Shown here one piece after another: positions 32,932-44,297 of a stretch of DNA of 50,131 nucleotides; the stretch's first letter is position 1, and each line of letters starts with the position of its first letter. The stretch is from positions 1 through 50,131 of the forward strand of contig NZ_JANAIF010000029.1 of the NCBI RefSeq assembly GCF_024721015.1. The letters are read 5' to 3'. This stretch comes from Xenorhabdus bovienii. GTDB taxonomy: Bacteria > Pseudomonadota > Gammaproteobacteria > Enterobacterales > Enterobacteriaceae. The position numbers were made by a program, and so were the translations under genes. Under the pieces are notes generated by a model that did not search any database, had not been told where the DNA came from, and saw nothing but the letters and a program-made list of their open reading frames with translations.

Positions 32932-34083
32932 TTGTCTGAGGAATATGCAGTTTCTTCGATAAAGCAGCCGATCATCGCGACACGGCTCGCTTTTTTTATT
33001 GCCGGCTTCAGTATGGCAGCTTGGGCACCTCTTATTCCTTTGGTTAAGGAGAGATTTGCACTTGATGATGGTGCCATGGGGTTGCTCATACTGGTATTTG
33101 GCATTGGTTCCTTTATCACGATGCCTTTGGCGGGGATGCTGGCCAGCCGTTTCGGTTGTAGGAAAATTTTTCCCCTGTTTGCCCTGCTGGCAATTTTGAT
33201 GCTACCGGGGTTAAGCATATTGCCAACCCCCTGGACACTGGCTTGTGCGCTGTTTATATTCGGCGTGGGGATTGGTGCGACGGATGTGGTGATCAATATT
33301 CATGCAGTCAATGTTGAAAAAATGGCGCAGCAGCCAATTATGTCCGGTTTTCATGCGTTGTTCAGTCTGGGCGGAATTGCGGGTGCAGGGTCAGTCAGTT
33401 TCCTGTTGTTGATGGGAATATCCCCATTTCAGGTCATGGCCGCGGTGTCATTATTCATTATTCTGTTGTTGTTGCCAGCATGGAGCGGATTATTGGATCA
33501 TACAGAAACGGGTAATACCCCATTTTTTGCCTTGCCGCGTGGGATTGTGATCCTGCTTGGTTTTCTTTGCTTTGTCGTTTATCTGATGGAAGGCTCCATG
33601 TTGGATTGGAGTGGGATCTTGCTGAGTAGTGTCCATAACATGGATAGCCATCAGGCGGGACTTGGTTACACGCTTTTCGCCATTACCATGACATGTGGCC
33701 GCTTTTTGGGCGATAAAATTATCTCGATGTTTGGATACCGGCGGGTTTTTCTGGCAAGTGCAATTTTGGCTACTTCGGGTTTTGTCCTGATCTATCTGGC
33801 ATCCAGCATGATTGTATTGGGTATTTCTTTCCTGATGATAGGAGCGGGTTTATCCAATCTGGCTCCGATGTTTTTCACAGCTTCAGGGCAGCAGAAAGTC
33901 ATGCCTGATTCTCAGGCGGTTTCTGCCGTCTCTACGATGGGATATTCGGGTATCCTGCTGGGGCCTGCAATTATCGGAGGTTTGGCTCATCAGGTCACAT
34001 TGCATGGCGCTTTTGCCTGTATTGCTTTACTTTCTCTTACATTGTTAGCGGGCTATGGATTGATTCATCCCGCCAGAAAATAA
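32932..34083 (+). CDS. MFS transporter, YbjJ-like
   Basis: An inner-membrane major facilitator superfamily protein of 383 residues with about 12 hydrophobic segments. It has the motif-A-like loop GMLASRFGCRKIF after the second segment and a related loop GRFLGDKIISMFGYRR in the second half. The overall pattern resembles E. coli YbjJ, a transporter of unknown substrate. The start is TTG at 32932, supported by GGAGG 7 bases upstream and the lack of an in-frame ATG. It follows the aminotransferase-dehydrogenase-phosphatase genes after 150 bases and precedes the DUF1349 gene by 14 bases. It may export (or import) that pathway's product. Confidence 0.83.
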   Translation: MSEEYAVSSIKQPIIATRLAFFIAGFSMAAWAPLIPLVKERFALDDGAMGLLILVFGIGSFITMPLAGMLASRFGCRKIFPLFALLAILMLPGLSILPTPWTLACALFIFGVGIGATDVVINIHAVNVEKMAQQPIMSGFHALFSLGGIAGAGSVSFLLLMGISPFQVMAAVSLFIILLLLPAWSGLLDHTETGNTPFFALPRGIVILLGFLCFVVYLMEGSMLDWSGILLSSVHNMDSHQAGLGYTLFAITMTCGRFLGDKIISMFGYRRVFLASAILATSGFVLIYLASSMIVLGISFLMIGAGLSNLAPMFFTASGQQKVMPDSQAVSAVSTMGYSGILLGPAIIGGLAHQVTLHGAFACIALLSLTLLAGYGLIHPARK

Positions 34084-34097
34084 CAGGTTAACTATTG

Positions 34098-34694
34098 ATG
34101 AATTTGCAGCACTGCCATTGGCTTAATGAGCCTGCCTCGTGGAAGCATCAAGAAGATGTACTCCATGTGACGACAGATATTAAAACTGATTTTTGGCGTG
34201 ATACATGGTATGGCTTTCAGCGTCATAGCGGCCATGTTTTTGGTCGCTATGTTGATGATATTCATGTTGAAGCGGGTTTTACTTTCCAAATTTGTATCGA
34301 AGGGTGTTTTGAACATTTATACGATCAGGCTGGCATTATGCTGCTGGTGGATGAGCAACATTGGTTAAAAGCAGGTGTTGAGCATTCTGATGGTCAGGCG
34401 ACGATCGGCAGTGTGCTAACGAATTCTTGCTCTGACTGGGCGATGGGCGTCTTTCCGGGTAATCCTGATAAGTTCTGGTTAAGGCTGACTTATGGTGAAG
34501 GAGTGATCAGACTGCAATATTCCACTGATGGGGTGAAATGGCCGTTACTGCGGTTATCGCCTTTTGCTGTTGACAGTCAGCGGATTTTTATCGGAGCAAT
34601 GTGTTGTTCGCCGGAACGAGAAGGGTTGCAGGTAAAGTTCTCCGATTTTAGTTTGAAATCATCGCTGAAAAGACACCTGCATGATTTGAGTTAG
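34098..34694 (+). CDS. DUF1349 family protein (concanavalin A-like beta-sandwich)
   Basis: A 198-residue cytoplasmic protein without a signal peptide. The blocks FWRDTWYGFQRHSGHVF, YDQAGIMLLVDEQHWLKAGVE and FWLRLTYGEGVIRLQYSTDG are typical of DUF1349, a jelly-roll fold related to lectin/glucanase domains whose activity is generally unknown. Start ATG at 34098; a TTG one codon earlier is an alternative. It is probably co-transcribed with the MFS gene. A carbohydrate-binding role would suit the neighbourhood but is only inference. Confidence 0.8.
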   Translation: MNLQHCHWLNEPASWKHQEDVLHVTTDIKTDFWRDTWYGFQRHSGHVFGRYVDDIHVEAGFTFQICIEGCFEHLYDQAGIMLLVDEQHWLKAGVEHSDGQATIGSVLTNSCSDWAMGVFPGNPDKFWLRLTYGEGVIRLQYSTDGVKWPLLRLSPFAVDSQRIFIGAMCCSPEREGLQVKFSDFSLKSSLKRHLHDLS

Positions 34695-34710
34695 AGAAAA
34701 TAATAATCCC

Positions 34711-34789
34711 AAAACCGCCCTTGTTTTTCAAACCAGTGATAAGCCAGATTTCATCAAGGATTCTGTCAACTGAAAAACAGGGCAGTTTT
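34711..34789. repeat. Inverted repeat with 19-20-bp arms between DUF1349 gene and thi operon
   Basis: The left arm AAAACCGCCCTTGTTTTTCA (34711-34730) and right arm TGAAAAACAGGGCAGTTTT (34771-34789) are reverse complements with one mismatch and one bulge, separated by 40 bases. It may act as a terminator for the plus-strand genes or be a small mobile-element remnant. Confidence 0.65.
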
Positions 34790-34802
34790 CATCGTATATA
34801 GA

Positions 34803-34834
34803 TATAAAACGGAGAGCCTAATTATATAGGCTCT
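34803..34834 (-). terminator. Terminator of the thiCEFSGH operon
   Basis: Read on the minus strand, a perfect 8-bp stem (AGAGCCTA/TAGGCTCT) with a 6-nt loop is followed by CCGTTTTATAT, 11 bases after the thiH stop. The stem sequence matches the outer ends of the repeats near bases 145-227 and 19360. Confidence 0.65.
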
Positions 34835-34845
34835 AAGAAACGAAA

Positions 34846-35988
34846 CTAACGTCCCAGATAATTATCCCAGTCTTTCCAGACTGGCTGTAAACCTGATTTC
34901 ACCAGTGCTGCGGCAACCTGAACAACTGAGCGATTATCATGAGGCGTAAATTGTTCCAGTTCATGATGATCGTCGGCATAACCCCCCGGCTGGGTTTTGG
35001 AACCGGCACTGACATGATTGATTGCCAGTGGTACAACGTGATCGCGGAAAAACGGTGATTCACGGGTGGATAGGGAAAGTTCCACATCCGGTGCTAGCAG
35101 GCGAAATGCACAAATGAGTTGTACCAGCTCAGCTTCGCTCATCAGGGAAGCCGGTTCTACGCCACCTGCGCAGGGGCGCAATCTTGGAAAGGAAATAGAG
35201 TAACGGCTTTTCCAGAATTGTTTTTGCAGGAAAAGCAGGTGCTCTGCCACCATATAACAATCGGTACGCCAGCTAGGGGACAGCCCGATCAACGCACCTA
35301 GCCCGATTTTGTCGATACCTGCGCGTCCTAGGCGTTCCGGGGTTTCCAGCCGCCAGTGAAAATCCTGTTTTTTTCCTTTCAGATGGTGCAGTTGGTAACT
35401 GGGAGCATGATAGGTTTCCTGATAGACCATCACACCATCCAACCCCAGCGTTTTCAGTTCAGCGTATTCTTCCTGTGCCAATGGCTGGACTTCCATTGTG
35501 ATAGAACTGAACTGGCTGCGGATAATGGGGAGATAGCGCCGGAAATAATCCATGCCGACTTTGCTCTGATGTTCTCCCGTGACCAACAGGATATGTTCAA
35601 ACCCCAGTTTTTTGATGGCTTGGCATTCAGCTTCAATCTCCTGTTCATTGAGTGTCTTGCGTCTGATGTGGTTACTCATGGAGAAACCACAATAGGTGCA
35701 GTCATTAGCGCACAGATTGGAAAGATAGAGTGGGATATAAAATCCCACGGTATTGCCGAATCGTTGGCGCGTTAGTTGTTGAGCACGTTGGGCGAGCGGC
35801 TCAAGGTAAGACAGGGCTGCGGGAGAGAGCAAGGCCATAAAATCATCCAGTGCCAGACGATCGCGGTTTAATGCTCGCTCAACATCCTGCGTGGTTTTAC
35901 TGTTGATGCGCAGTGTTATGTCGTCCCAATCCAACTGCTGCCAGCGCTGGCGAAATGTATGATCAGTCATAACTGTGTTGTCTGTCAT
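34846..35988 (-). CDS. thiH: 2-iminoacetate synthase ThiH
   Basis: ThiH is a radical SAM enzyme that splits tyrosine into dehydroglycine (2-iminoacetate) and p-cresol, supplying the glycine part of the thiamine thiazole. The product has 380 residues (377 in E. coli). The 4Fe-4S motif CxxxCxxC is in [12 protein letters not shown] (Cys93, 97, 100). It is the last gene of thiCEFSGH and its start overlaps the thiG end by four bases. A second ATG six codons in is an alternative start. ThiH forms a complex with ThiG. Confidence 0.96.
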   Translation of the reverse strand: MTDNTVMTDHTFRQRWQQLDWDDITLRINSKTTQDVERALNRDRLALDDFMALLSPAALSYLEPLAQRAQQLTRQRFGNTVGFYIPLYLSNLCANDCTYCGFSMSNHIRRKTLNEQEIEAECQAIKKLGFEHILLVTGEHQSKVGMDYFRRYLPIIRSQFSSITMEVQPLAQEEYAELKTLGLDGVMVYQETYHAPSYQLHHLKGKKQDFHWRLETPERLGRAGIDKIGLGALIGLSPSWRTDCYMVAEHLLFLQKQFWKSRYSISFPRLRPCAGGVEPASLMSEAELVQLICAFRLLAPDVELSLSTRESPFFRDHVVPLAINHVSAGSKTQPGGYADDHHELEQFTPHDNRSVVQVAAALVKSGLQPVWKDWDNYLGR

Positions 35989-36752
35989 AACGCCCCCAGA
36001 AAATCGGTCAGTGGACTGGAAGCTTCTGCATGTGATTTCTGGCTTGCCACACCAGCCTGATGAGAAAGCTCGCCAGCTTCAATCGCCGTCTTGAATGCCA
36101 GTGCCATTTTGATTGGATTGCGGGCAACTGCGATGGCAGTATTGACCAGTACCGCATCAGCACCCATTTCGATAGCGGCCAGTGCATGGCTTGGTGCCCC
36201 GATTCCGGCATCCACGACAACGGGTACGCTGGATTGTTCGATGATCATTTGCAGAAAATCTCGCGTCAGCAGCCCCTTGTTTGAGCCAATGGGAGCGCCT
36301 AATGGCATCACGGCAGCACAGCCGACTTCTTCCAGACGGCGACACAGGACAGGATCAGCGCCGCAATAGGGCAGAACAACGAATCCTTCTTTTACCAATT
36401 GCCCGGCAGCTTTCAGCGTTTCGATTGGGTCGGGCAAAAGATATTTTACATCGGGATGGATTTCCAACTTGATCCAGTGAGTTCCTAGGGCTTCCCGCGC
36501 AAGGCGAGCGGCAAACACCGCTTCTTCTGCTGTTTTTGCCCCAGAGGTATTGGGCAGTAATTTAACGCCTAACTGTTGTAGTGGGGCGAGAATGCCATCG
36601 TCATTGCCATGCAGGTCGATGCGCTTCATCGCCATAGTGACCAATTGGCTACCAGAAGCACGTATCGACTCGATCATCAAATTTGCATTGGCGAATTTGC
36701 CTGTTCCCGTAAACAGGCGGGAATGAAAGAGAGTATCAGCGATTTTTAACAT
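35985..36752 (-). CDS. thiG: Thiazole synthase ThiG
   Basis: ThiG is a TIM-barrel enzyme that builds the thiazole phosphate ring from deoxyxylulose-5-phosphate, ThiS thiocarboxylate and dehydroglycine. The product has 255 residues. Conserved parts are [12 protein letters not shown] near the N-terminus, [10 protein letters not shown] with the Schiff-base Lys, and the phosphate-binding [20 protein letters not shown]. It lies between thiS (2-base gap) and thiH (4-base overlap). Confidence 0.96.
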   Translation of the reverse strand: MLKIADTLFHSRLFTGTGKFANANLMIESIRASGSQLVTMAMKRIDLHGNDDGILAPLQQLGVKLLPNTSGAKTAEEAVFAARLAREALGTHWIKLEIHPDVKYLLPDPIETLKAAGQLVKEGFVVLPYCGADPVLCRRLEEVGCAAVMPLGAPIGSNKGLLTRDFLQMIIEQSSVPVVVDAGIGAPSHALAAIEMGADAVLVNTAIAVARNPIKMALAFKTAIEAGELSHQAGVASQKSHAEASSPLTDFLGAL

Positions 36753-36754
36753 AA

Positions 36755-36955
36755 TTAACCTCCGGCAATGGCTTGAAACAGCAGGATATTATCTCCGTCA
36801 TTAATCTGATGGGTGTTCCACTCTGAGCGTGGAATAATGGTTTGATTAATGGCCAAAGCGGTGCCTGATTGGGAGCGTTGTACATGTTCGAGTAACTGTT
36901 GCACCGTCATCGACGTACTCAGTGTGATCGGTTGATCGTTGACGATAATGTTCAT
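36755..36955 (-). CDS. thiS: Sulfur carrier protein ThiS
   Basis: ThiS is a ubiquitin-like 66-residue carrier, the E. coli length. Its C-terminal Gly-Gly (ending FQAIAGG) is adenylated by ThiF and turned into a thiocarboxylate that gives sulfur to the thiazole. The start overlaps the end of thiF by four bases, and thiG begins just after the stop. Confidence 0.95.
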   Translation of the reverse strand: MNIIVNDQPITLSTSMTVQQLLEHVQRSQSGTALAINQTIIPRSEWNTHQINDGDNILLFQAIAGG

Positions 36956-37769
36956 GCGACCTCTCTTCCCGAGCGTGTTTTGCCTGAAACGGTTTCTGCG
37001 CGATCAGGTTTTGTGGAACCAGATTTTGAGTCATGGGTTCCGCACACAGGACACTGCGATGATGATGTTAGCTGTAACGTGCTCCAACTCTGCTGTCTGC
37101 CATCAAAAAGTCGTAGTTTTCCGCTCAGGGAGGAGGGGAGACCCACCAGCATTTTGATTGCCTCCAACGATTGCAACGTGCCGATCACCCCGACGACCGG
37201 CCCTAAAACACCGGCTGTACGACAGTTGCGATGCGGCTCTTCCTGATCAGGATAGAGACAGGCATAACATCCGTGCAAATAAGGGGGTTCGAATACGATA
37301 AGCTGTCCACTGAAACCAACGGCACTACCGCTGATCAGCGGTTTATTTTCTGCAATACAGGCGGCATTGATAGCATGACGCGTCGCCATGTTATCGCAGC
37401 AATCCAGTACTAGATCGACCTGACGGACGAGATTTTCCAGTGATTCACGATCTTGCCGCTCGGTCAGCACGGTGACTTCGACCAGCGGATTCAGGGCAGT
37501 CAGTTGCTTCGCTGCCAAAACCGCCTTTCCTGCGGGAATATCTGCTGTGCGATAGAGGATCTGGCGTTGCAGGTTTGAGACATGCAACATATCATCATCG
37601 GCCAGATAAAGGTGGCCTACGCCTGCTGCTGCAAGATAGAGTGCCGCAGGTGAACCTAATCCACCCAATCCGACAATCAGTACTTTTCCTGCTTTTAATT
37701 TTTCCTGTCCATCAAGGCCGATGTCTTCCAGCAGCAATTGACGGCTGTACCGCATAAATTCTTGGTCGT

Positions 37770-37776
<7 letters not shown>
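36952..37776 (-). CDS. thiF: ThiS adenylyltransferase ThiF
   Basis: ThiF is an E1-like (MoeB/UBA family) enzyme that adenylates the C-terminus of ThiS. The nucleotide site is [21 protein letters not shown], and the zinc cysteines lie in CYACLYP and CPVCG. With 274 residues it is longer than E. coli ThiF (251). The extra length is a polar tail after the last zinc motif ([19 protein letters not shown]) that overlaps the start of thiS. It overlaps thiE by seven bases. Confidence 0.95.
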
Positions 37777-40419
<2,643 letters not shown>

Positions 40420-40570
40420 TTATAGCCTGTCCATTATGCGAATGGGAGCATCGCCTACCGGAATGGGCTTAAGTTGAGAAAATTGCTTGTCTGGAGCTCG
40501 CAGGGAGTAATAGTTGGTGCTGAATAATATCTCTATAGAAACAGGAGGATATGCCAGCGGGATGATTACT

Positions 40571-40678
40571 CTTGTTCCCTTCGCGGGTATTAGCCCGATC
40601 AGGTTCTGCGGATCCCGAATCAACGGTCTCAGCCTGTGTTCATCGTGATATACGTTGAACGCTAGGCACTCCGACAAG
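40571..40678 (-). promoter_or_regulatory. TPP riboswitch (THI element) of the thiC operon
   Basis: On the minus strand the RNA reads CTTGTCGGAGTGCC..., then GGCTGAGACCG, GATCCGCAGAACCTGATC and GGGCTAATACCCGCGAAGGGA, closing with ACAAG. These are the conserved P1, J2-3 (CTGAGA) and J4-5 (ACCTGATC/TAATACC) parts of the thiamine pyrophosphate aptamer. The 169 bases between it and thiC contain the expression platform. Thiamine sufficiency is expected to shut down the operon. Confidence 0.95.
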
Positions 40679-40820
40679 AAAAAAACACTCCAGAGTATAG
40701 AGCGGATTGTGAAAACTACAACTTAAAACTTATGTGTTTTTATGATTGGTTTAGCAAGTCAGTAGACTGGGTATTCGTTTACTCAGTATTCACTGTATCC
40801 GCATTTGAAATACCATTCAT

Positions 40821-40840
40821 AACGCCATTGATCTGGCGTT
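40821..40840. other. Stem-loop in the thiC upstream gene-free region
   Basis: AACGCCA pairs with TGGCGTT around a TTGATC loop. It lies in the 685-base gene-free stretch between the TPP riboswitch and the HAD-IB phosphatase gene. Function unknown; no T-run on either side. Confidence 0.55.
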
Positions 40841-40870
40841 AATTTCATCGACATGTTTTCTGTGGCATTT

Positions 40871-40896
40871 TCACCTAATGTTGCAACATTAGGTGA
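40871..40896. other. 26-bp perfect palindrome
   Basis: TCACCTAATGTTG and CAACATTAGGTGA are exact reverse complements with no spacer. There is no T-run beside it and no gene within 450 bases on the right. It could be an operator for a dimeric regulator or a cruciform; the thi operon promoter is likely close by (minus strand, about 190 bases upstream of the riboswitch). Confidence 0.9.
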
Positions 40897-41030
40897 GTAC
40901 CTTCAAACCATCAGGCGTGGGAAGGCTTTTATCCCATTCCGTTATGAATATTCAAATCACTATTCATCATTTAAATAAGTATAGAAATGAATGTTATTTT
41001 GTTATTAAACAATGAGTTAAATATATTAAA

Positions 41031-41113
41031 AATATGTCTATAATATGTCTATAATATGTCTATAATATGTCTATAATATGTCTATAATATGTCTATAATA
41101 TGTCTATAATATG
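41031..41113. repeat. 11-bp tandem repeat, seven full copies of AATATGTCTAT
   Basis: Seven perfect copies plus six bases of an eighth stand in an AT-rich, gene-free stretch. The copies are back to back with no spacers. Confidence 0.97.
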
Positions 41114-41180
41114 GTTTATCTGATTATTTTATGTGAATAAATGGATTTTTTATTAAACAAATGCATATTTTTATAGTAAT

Positions 41181-41225
41181 TTACTGTATTTACTGTATTT
41201 ACTGTATTTACTGTATTTACTGTAT
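41181..41225. repeat. 9-bp tandem repeat, five copies of TTACTGTAT
   Basis: Five perfect copies, 68 bases after the 11-bp array and upstream of the HAD-IB gene's 3' end. The whole interval 40897-41363 is AT-rich and holds no credible gene. Confidence 0.95.
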
Positions 41226-41363
41226 TTTTAGTTGGTTCTGGTATTTCTTAATAAGAAAATTGTAATGTTTTTTGGAAAGGAAACGTCGTTATAAAGTAGT
41301 AAGAAAAATAACGACGAACTATATCCGAAAATTTAAAATATATTGGATGTAGAAATGGTTTCT

Positions 41364-42032
41364 TTATAACACCCAGCTCAATTGTCTCCATCCATGATTT
41401 TCAGCTTCCTTTTGTAACCGTATATCAGCATTGACAGTAAACACTTCGTTGGCAAATAAACACATCGGCAGGTCATTCATGGAATCAGTGTAAAAGGAGA
41501 TATGCTGAGGTGATAAGTTCTGCTCTGTCAGCCATTGCTGCAAACGCGTGACTTTTCCTTCACGGAAGGTAGGGATTCCCAAAATACTGCCCGTATAGCA
41601 GCCATCTTCCATGACCATATCAATACCCATGGCTGTCGGCACCCCAAATGCGGCAGCGATTTTTTTCACCACGAAAGAAACGGTGGCAGAAATAATAATG
41701 ATGGGAATGTTCTGTTGCCGATAGATAGCCAATTGTTTTTTGGCTGCGGGATAAAAGATGGGTTTAATTTTGGTTTCCACAAAATCTGTCAGCCAAATAT
41801 CCACCTGTTCATAGTGTACTTGATTCAGTGACTGTAAATTGAATGCCAGATAATCGTGCATATCCAGTTTACCAGCACTGTAGTCAGCCATCATTTTCTG
41901 GTCTGCCTCGATAAAACGATGATCGGTAATAATGCCTTTTTCCCACAAATATTCCGTCCAAAGCAGGCTGGAATCCCCACAAATCAATGTATCATCCAGA
42001 TCAAATACCGCAATCTGCTGTGACATAGTCAT
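41364..42032 (-). CDS. HAD-IB family hydrolase (SerB-like phosphatase)
   Basis: A 222-residue HAD phosphatase of subfamily IB. The nucleophile motif is AVFDLDDTLICGDSS, motif II is IIISATVSFVV, a Lys is in REGKVTRLQQWL and motif IV is FYTDSMNDLPM. Relatives include phosphoserine phosphatase SerB and YfhB/CicA-type phosphatases, so a small phosphomonoester is the likely substrate, not identified here. A second ATG two codons in, better spaced from GAGGAA, may be the true start. It occupies the thiC-nudC interval where E. coli has rsd and diverges from nudC. Confidence 0.85.
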   Translation of the reverse strand: MTMSQQIAVFDLDDTLICGDSSLLWTEYLWEKGIITDHRFIEADQKMMADYSAGKLDMHDYLAFNLQSLNQVHYEQVDIWLTDFVETKIKPIFYPAAKKQLAIYRQQNIPIIIISATVSFVVKKIAAAFGVPTAMGIDMVMEDGCYTGSILGIPTFREGKVTRLQQWLTEQNLSPQHISFYTDSMNDLPMCLFANEVFTVNADIRLQKEAENHGWRQLSWVL

Positions 42033-42227
42033 TATTCCTCAATAGTTTTTTGAATATCGCTTCCAAAACTGTGTTTATTTCAGCTCATCGACTGACATGT
42101 TAATGAATGATATTGTCCAAAATTTGTTGGTCAAGGAAAGTATCGGTGAAAAATTGGGAAATGTGAGCGTCTCATTTCGAAATAAATAGATTTTGATATA
42201 GATTGATTGAATCATGGCGATGTTCAG

Positions 42228-42256
42228 ACAGGATACGATGAAAAGGAGTATCCTGT
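42228..42256. other. Stem-loop upstream of nudC
   Basis: ACAGGATAC pairs with GTATCCTGT over an 11-base loop, 49 bases before nudC in the 272-base divergent gap. It may lie in the nudC 5' leader. I see nothing else of note in the gap. Confidence 0.5.
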
Positions 42257-42304
42257 GCTGATGCTGAATTTGGACACAATGTCATTGGAACTATGGTGCG
42301 GTAG

Positions 42305-43075
42305 ATGATTCAACAAAAACTGACAGGTATGGAACGAGGCTGGTGGGTTATCAGCCTTGAGAATCTAGTTTGGCTGCCACAGGGCGAATTGCCGTCAGGG
42401 ACAGCCAGACAATGGTCATTACAAGGTCATATGGCGCGGCCTATTGGTGAGTGGCTAGGCGAGACTGTGTGGCTGGTGTGTCAGAAAATGGCGTCAGAGA
42501 TGGCGTCTCCCCGCATGGTTGCTTCTCAGAACTCCACATTGTTTCAACTGGTAGGACGTGGCATCCAACTCGCCGAGTTTTATCGCTCACACCATCACTG
42601 CGGCTATTGTGGCCATGAAATGCAGCATAGCCAGCATGAATGGGCCTGTTTGTGCAATCATTGCCATGAACGTTATTATCCGCAAATTGCGCCATGCGTT
42701 ATTGTTGGCATCCGTCGTGATGACCATATTCTGCTGGCACAGCATCAGCACCATCGCAATGGTATCCACACGGTGCTGGCCGGGTTTGTTGAAGTGGGTG
42801 AGACGCTGGAAGCAGCAGCACACCGCGAGGTTATGGAAGAAAGTGGGATTAAGATCCGTAACCTGCGTTATGTGGCTTCCCAGCCGTGGCCTTTCCCGCA
42901 ATCATTGATGATGGGGTTTCTGGCAGATTATGACAGCGGTGAGATCCAACATGATCCTGTTGAACTTATCAGCGCAGATTGGTATCACTATGATGACCTT
43001 CCCTTGATCCCTCCGTCGGATACGATTGCCCGCCGTTTGATCGAAGAGACGGTTGCGCTATGTCGTAACACGTAA
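42305..43075 (+). CDS. nudC: NAD+ diphosphatase / NAD-RNA decapping enzyme NudC
   Basis: NudC hydrolyses NADH and removes NAD caps from RNA 5' ends. The product has 256 residues (257 in E. coli). The zinc ribbon uses CGYCG and CLCNHC (about 98-119). The Nudix box is [22 protein letters not shown], followed by the NudC-specific SQPWPFPQS. hemE lies 153 bases downstream, as in E. coli. Confidence 0.96.
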   Translation: MIQQKLTGMERGWWVISLENLVWLPQGELPSGTARQWSLQGHMARPIGEWLGETVWLVCQKMASEMASPRMVASQNSTLFQLVGRGIQLAEFYRSHHHCGYCGHEMQHSQHEWACLCNHCHERYYPQIAPCVIVGIRRDDHILLAQHQHHRNGIHTVLAGFVEVGETLEAAAHREVMEESGIKIRNLRYVASQPWPFPQSLMMGFLADYDSGEIQHDPVELISADWYHYDDLPLIPPSDTIARRLIEETVALCRNT

Positions 43076-43228
43076 ACTGTTCCGAGATGATGAGCGAATG
43101 GCTCACGTTATTGCAGTTGTGCCAGAAGTTCGATTTCTGGCATGTTACAATGCGCCGGTTTTTTATAGTGAAAGTCAAACTGACCGTAACCAAAGAATTT
43201 TGCGGCCAATTAATCAAGGGAGCTTGTC

Positions 43229-44293
43229 ATGAATGAGTTGAAAAACGACCGCTATCTGCGCGCCTTATTACGCCAGCCTGTTGATGTCACACCAGTATGG
43301 ATGATGCGTCAGGCGGGGCGATATTTGCCTGAATATAAAGCAACGCGGCAGGAGGCGGGAGATTTCATCTCGTTATGCAAAAATACTGAACTGGCCTGTG
43401 AAGTGACGCTCCAGCCTCTGCGTCGGTTTCCATTGGACGCAGCAATTCTGTTTTCCGATATTTTGACTATTCCTGATGCAATGGGGCTTGGGCTGTATTT
43501 CGAAAGCGGAGAAGGGCCGCGTTTTCACTCTCCGATTCTCAGCCATGCGGATGTGGAGAAACTCCCTGTACCTGATCCGGAGATGGAGCTGGGCTATGTG
43601 ATGGATGCCGTTCGTGCGATCCGTAAGGCACTGGCAGGTCAAGTTCCTCTGATAGGTTTTTCGGGTAGTCCGTGGACACTGGCGACGTATATGGTCGAAG
43701 GGGGAAGCAGCAAGGCGTTCACCAAAATAAAAGCCATGCTGTATGCCCAACCTGCTACGTTGCATCTGTTACTGGATAAATTGGCAAACAGCGTTATTCT
43801 ATATTTAAACGCGCAAATAAAAGCAGGTGCACAGTCTGTCATGATTTTCGATACTTGGGGTGGTGTTCTGTCTCATCGCGATTATCGGGAGTTTTCTCTG
43901 CAATATATGCATAAAATCGTTGACGGATTGATCCGCGAACACGAAGGCCGCCGTGTGCCTGTGACCCTGTTTACCAAAGGGGGCGGACAATGGCTCGAAG
44001 CGATGGCGGCAACTGGCTGTGATGCCCTTGGGCTTGATTGGACAACGAATATCGCAGATGCCCGTCGTCGTGTTGGCGATAAAGTCGCCTTGCAGGGCAA
44101 TATGGACCCATCCATGCTGTATGCCGCTCCAGCGCGAATTGAAGAGGAAGTTTCGACGATTTTGCAGGATTTTGGTATGGGTAATGGGCATGTTTTCAAT
44201 CTGGGGCATGGCATTCATCAGGATGTCCCACCGGAACATGCCGGAGCATTCGTCGAAGCGGTACACAGACTTTCAGAAAAATATCACCGATGA
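43229..44293 (+). CDS. hemE: Uroporphyrinogen decarboxylase HemE
   Basis: HemE removes four acetate carboxyls from uroporphyrinogen III to give coproporphyrinogen III in heme synthesis. The 354 residues equal the E. coli length. The N-terminal signature [15 protein letters not shown] and the catalytic-Asp region [19 protein letters not shown] are intact; the substrate-site [17 protein letters not shown] follows. The ribosome site AAGGGAG precedes the start. nfi starts 4 bases after the stop. Confidence 0.97.
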   Translation: MNELKNDRYLRALLRQPVDVTPVWMMRQAGRYLPEYKATRQEAGDFISLCKNTELACEVTLQPLRRFPLDAAILFSDILTIPDAMGLGLYFESGEGPRFHSPILSHADVEKLPVPDPEMELGYVMDAVRAIRKALAGQVPLIGFSGSPWTLATYMVEGGSSKAFTKIKAMLYAQPATLHLLLDKLANSVILYLNAQIKAGAQSVMIFDTWGGVLSHRDYREFSLQYMHKIVDGLIREHEGRRVPVTLFTKGGGQWLEAMAATGCDALGLDWTTNIADARRRVGDKVALQGNMDPSMLYAAPARIEEEVSTILQDFGMGNGHVFNLGHGIHQDVPPEHAGAFVEAVHRLSEKYHR

Positions 44294-44297
44294 CTTC

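Noticed and set aside
40420..40677. 85-codon minus-strand frame upstream of thiC
   Set aside because: It coincides with the TPP riboswitch; the conserved bases are explained by the RNA aptamer.
41031..41225. Possible CRISPR array
   Set aside because: Units are 9 and 11 bp, directly adjacent without spacers, and no cas genes are present; these are simple tandem repeats.
44019..44297. N-terminal extension of endonuclease V
   Set aside because: This part lies in another frame inside hemE; similarity to Nfi starts at [11 protein letters not shown].
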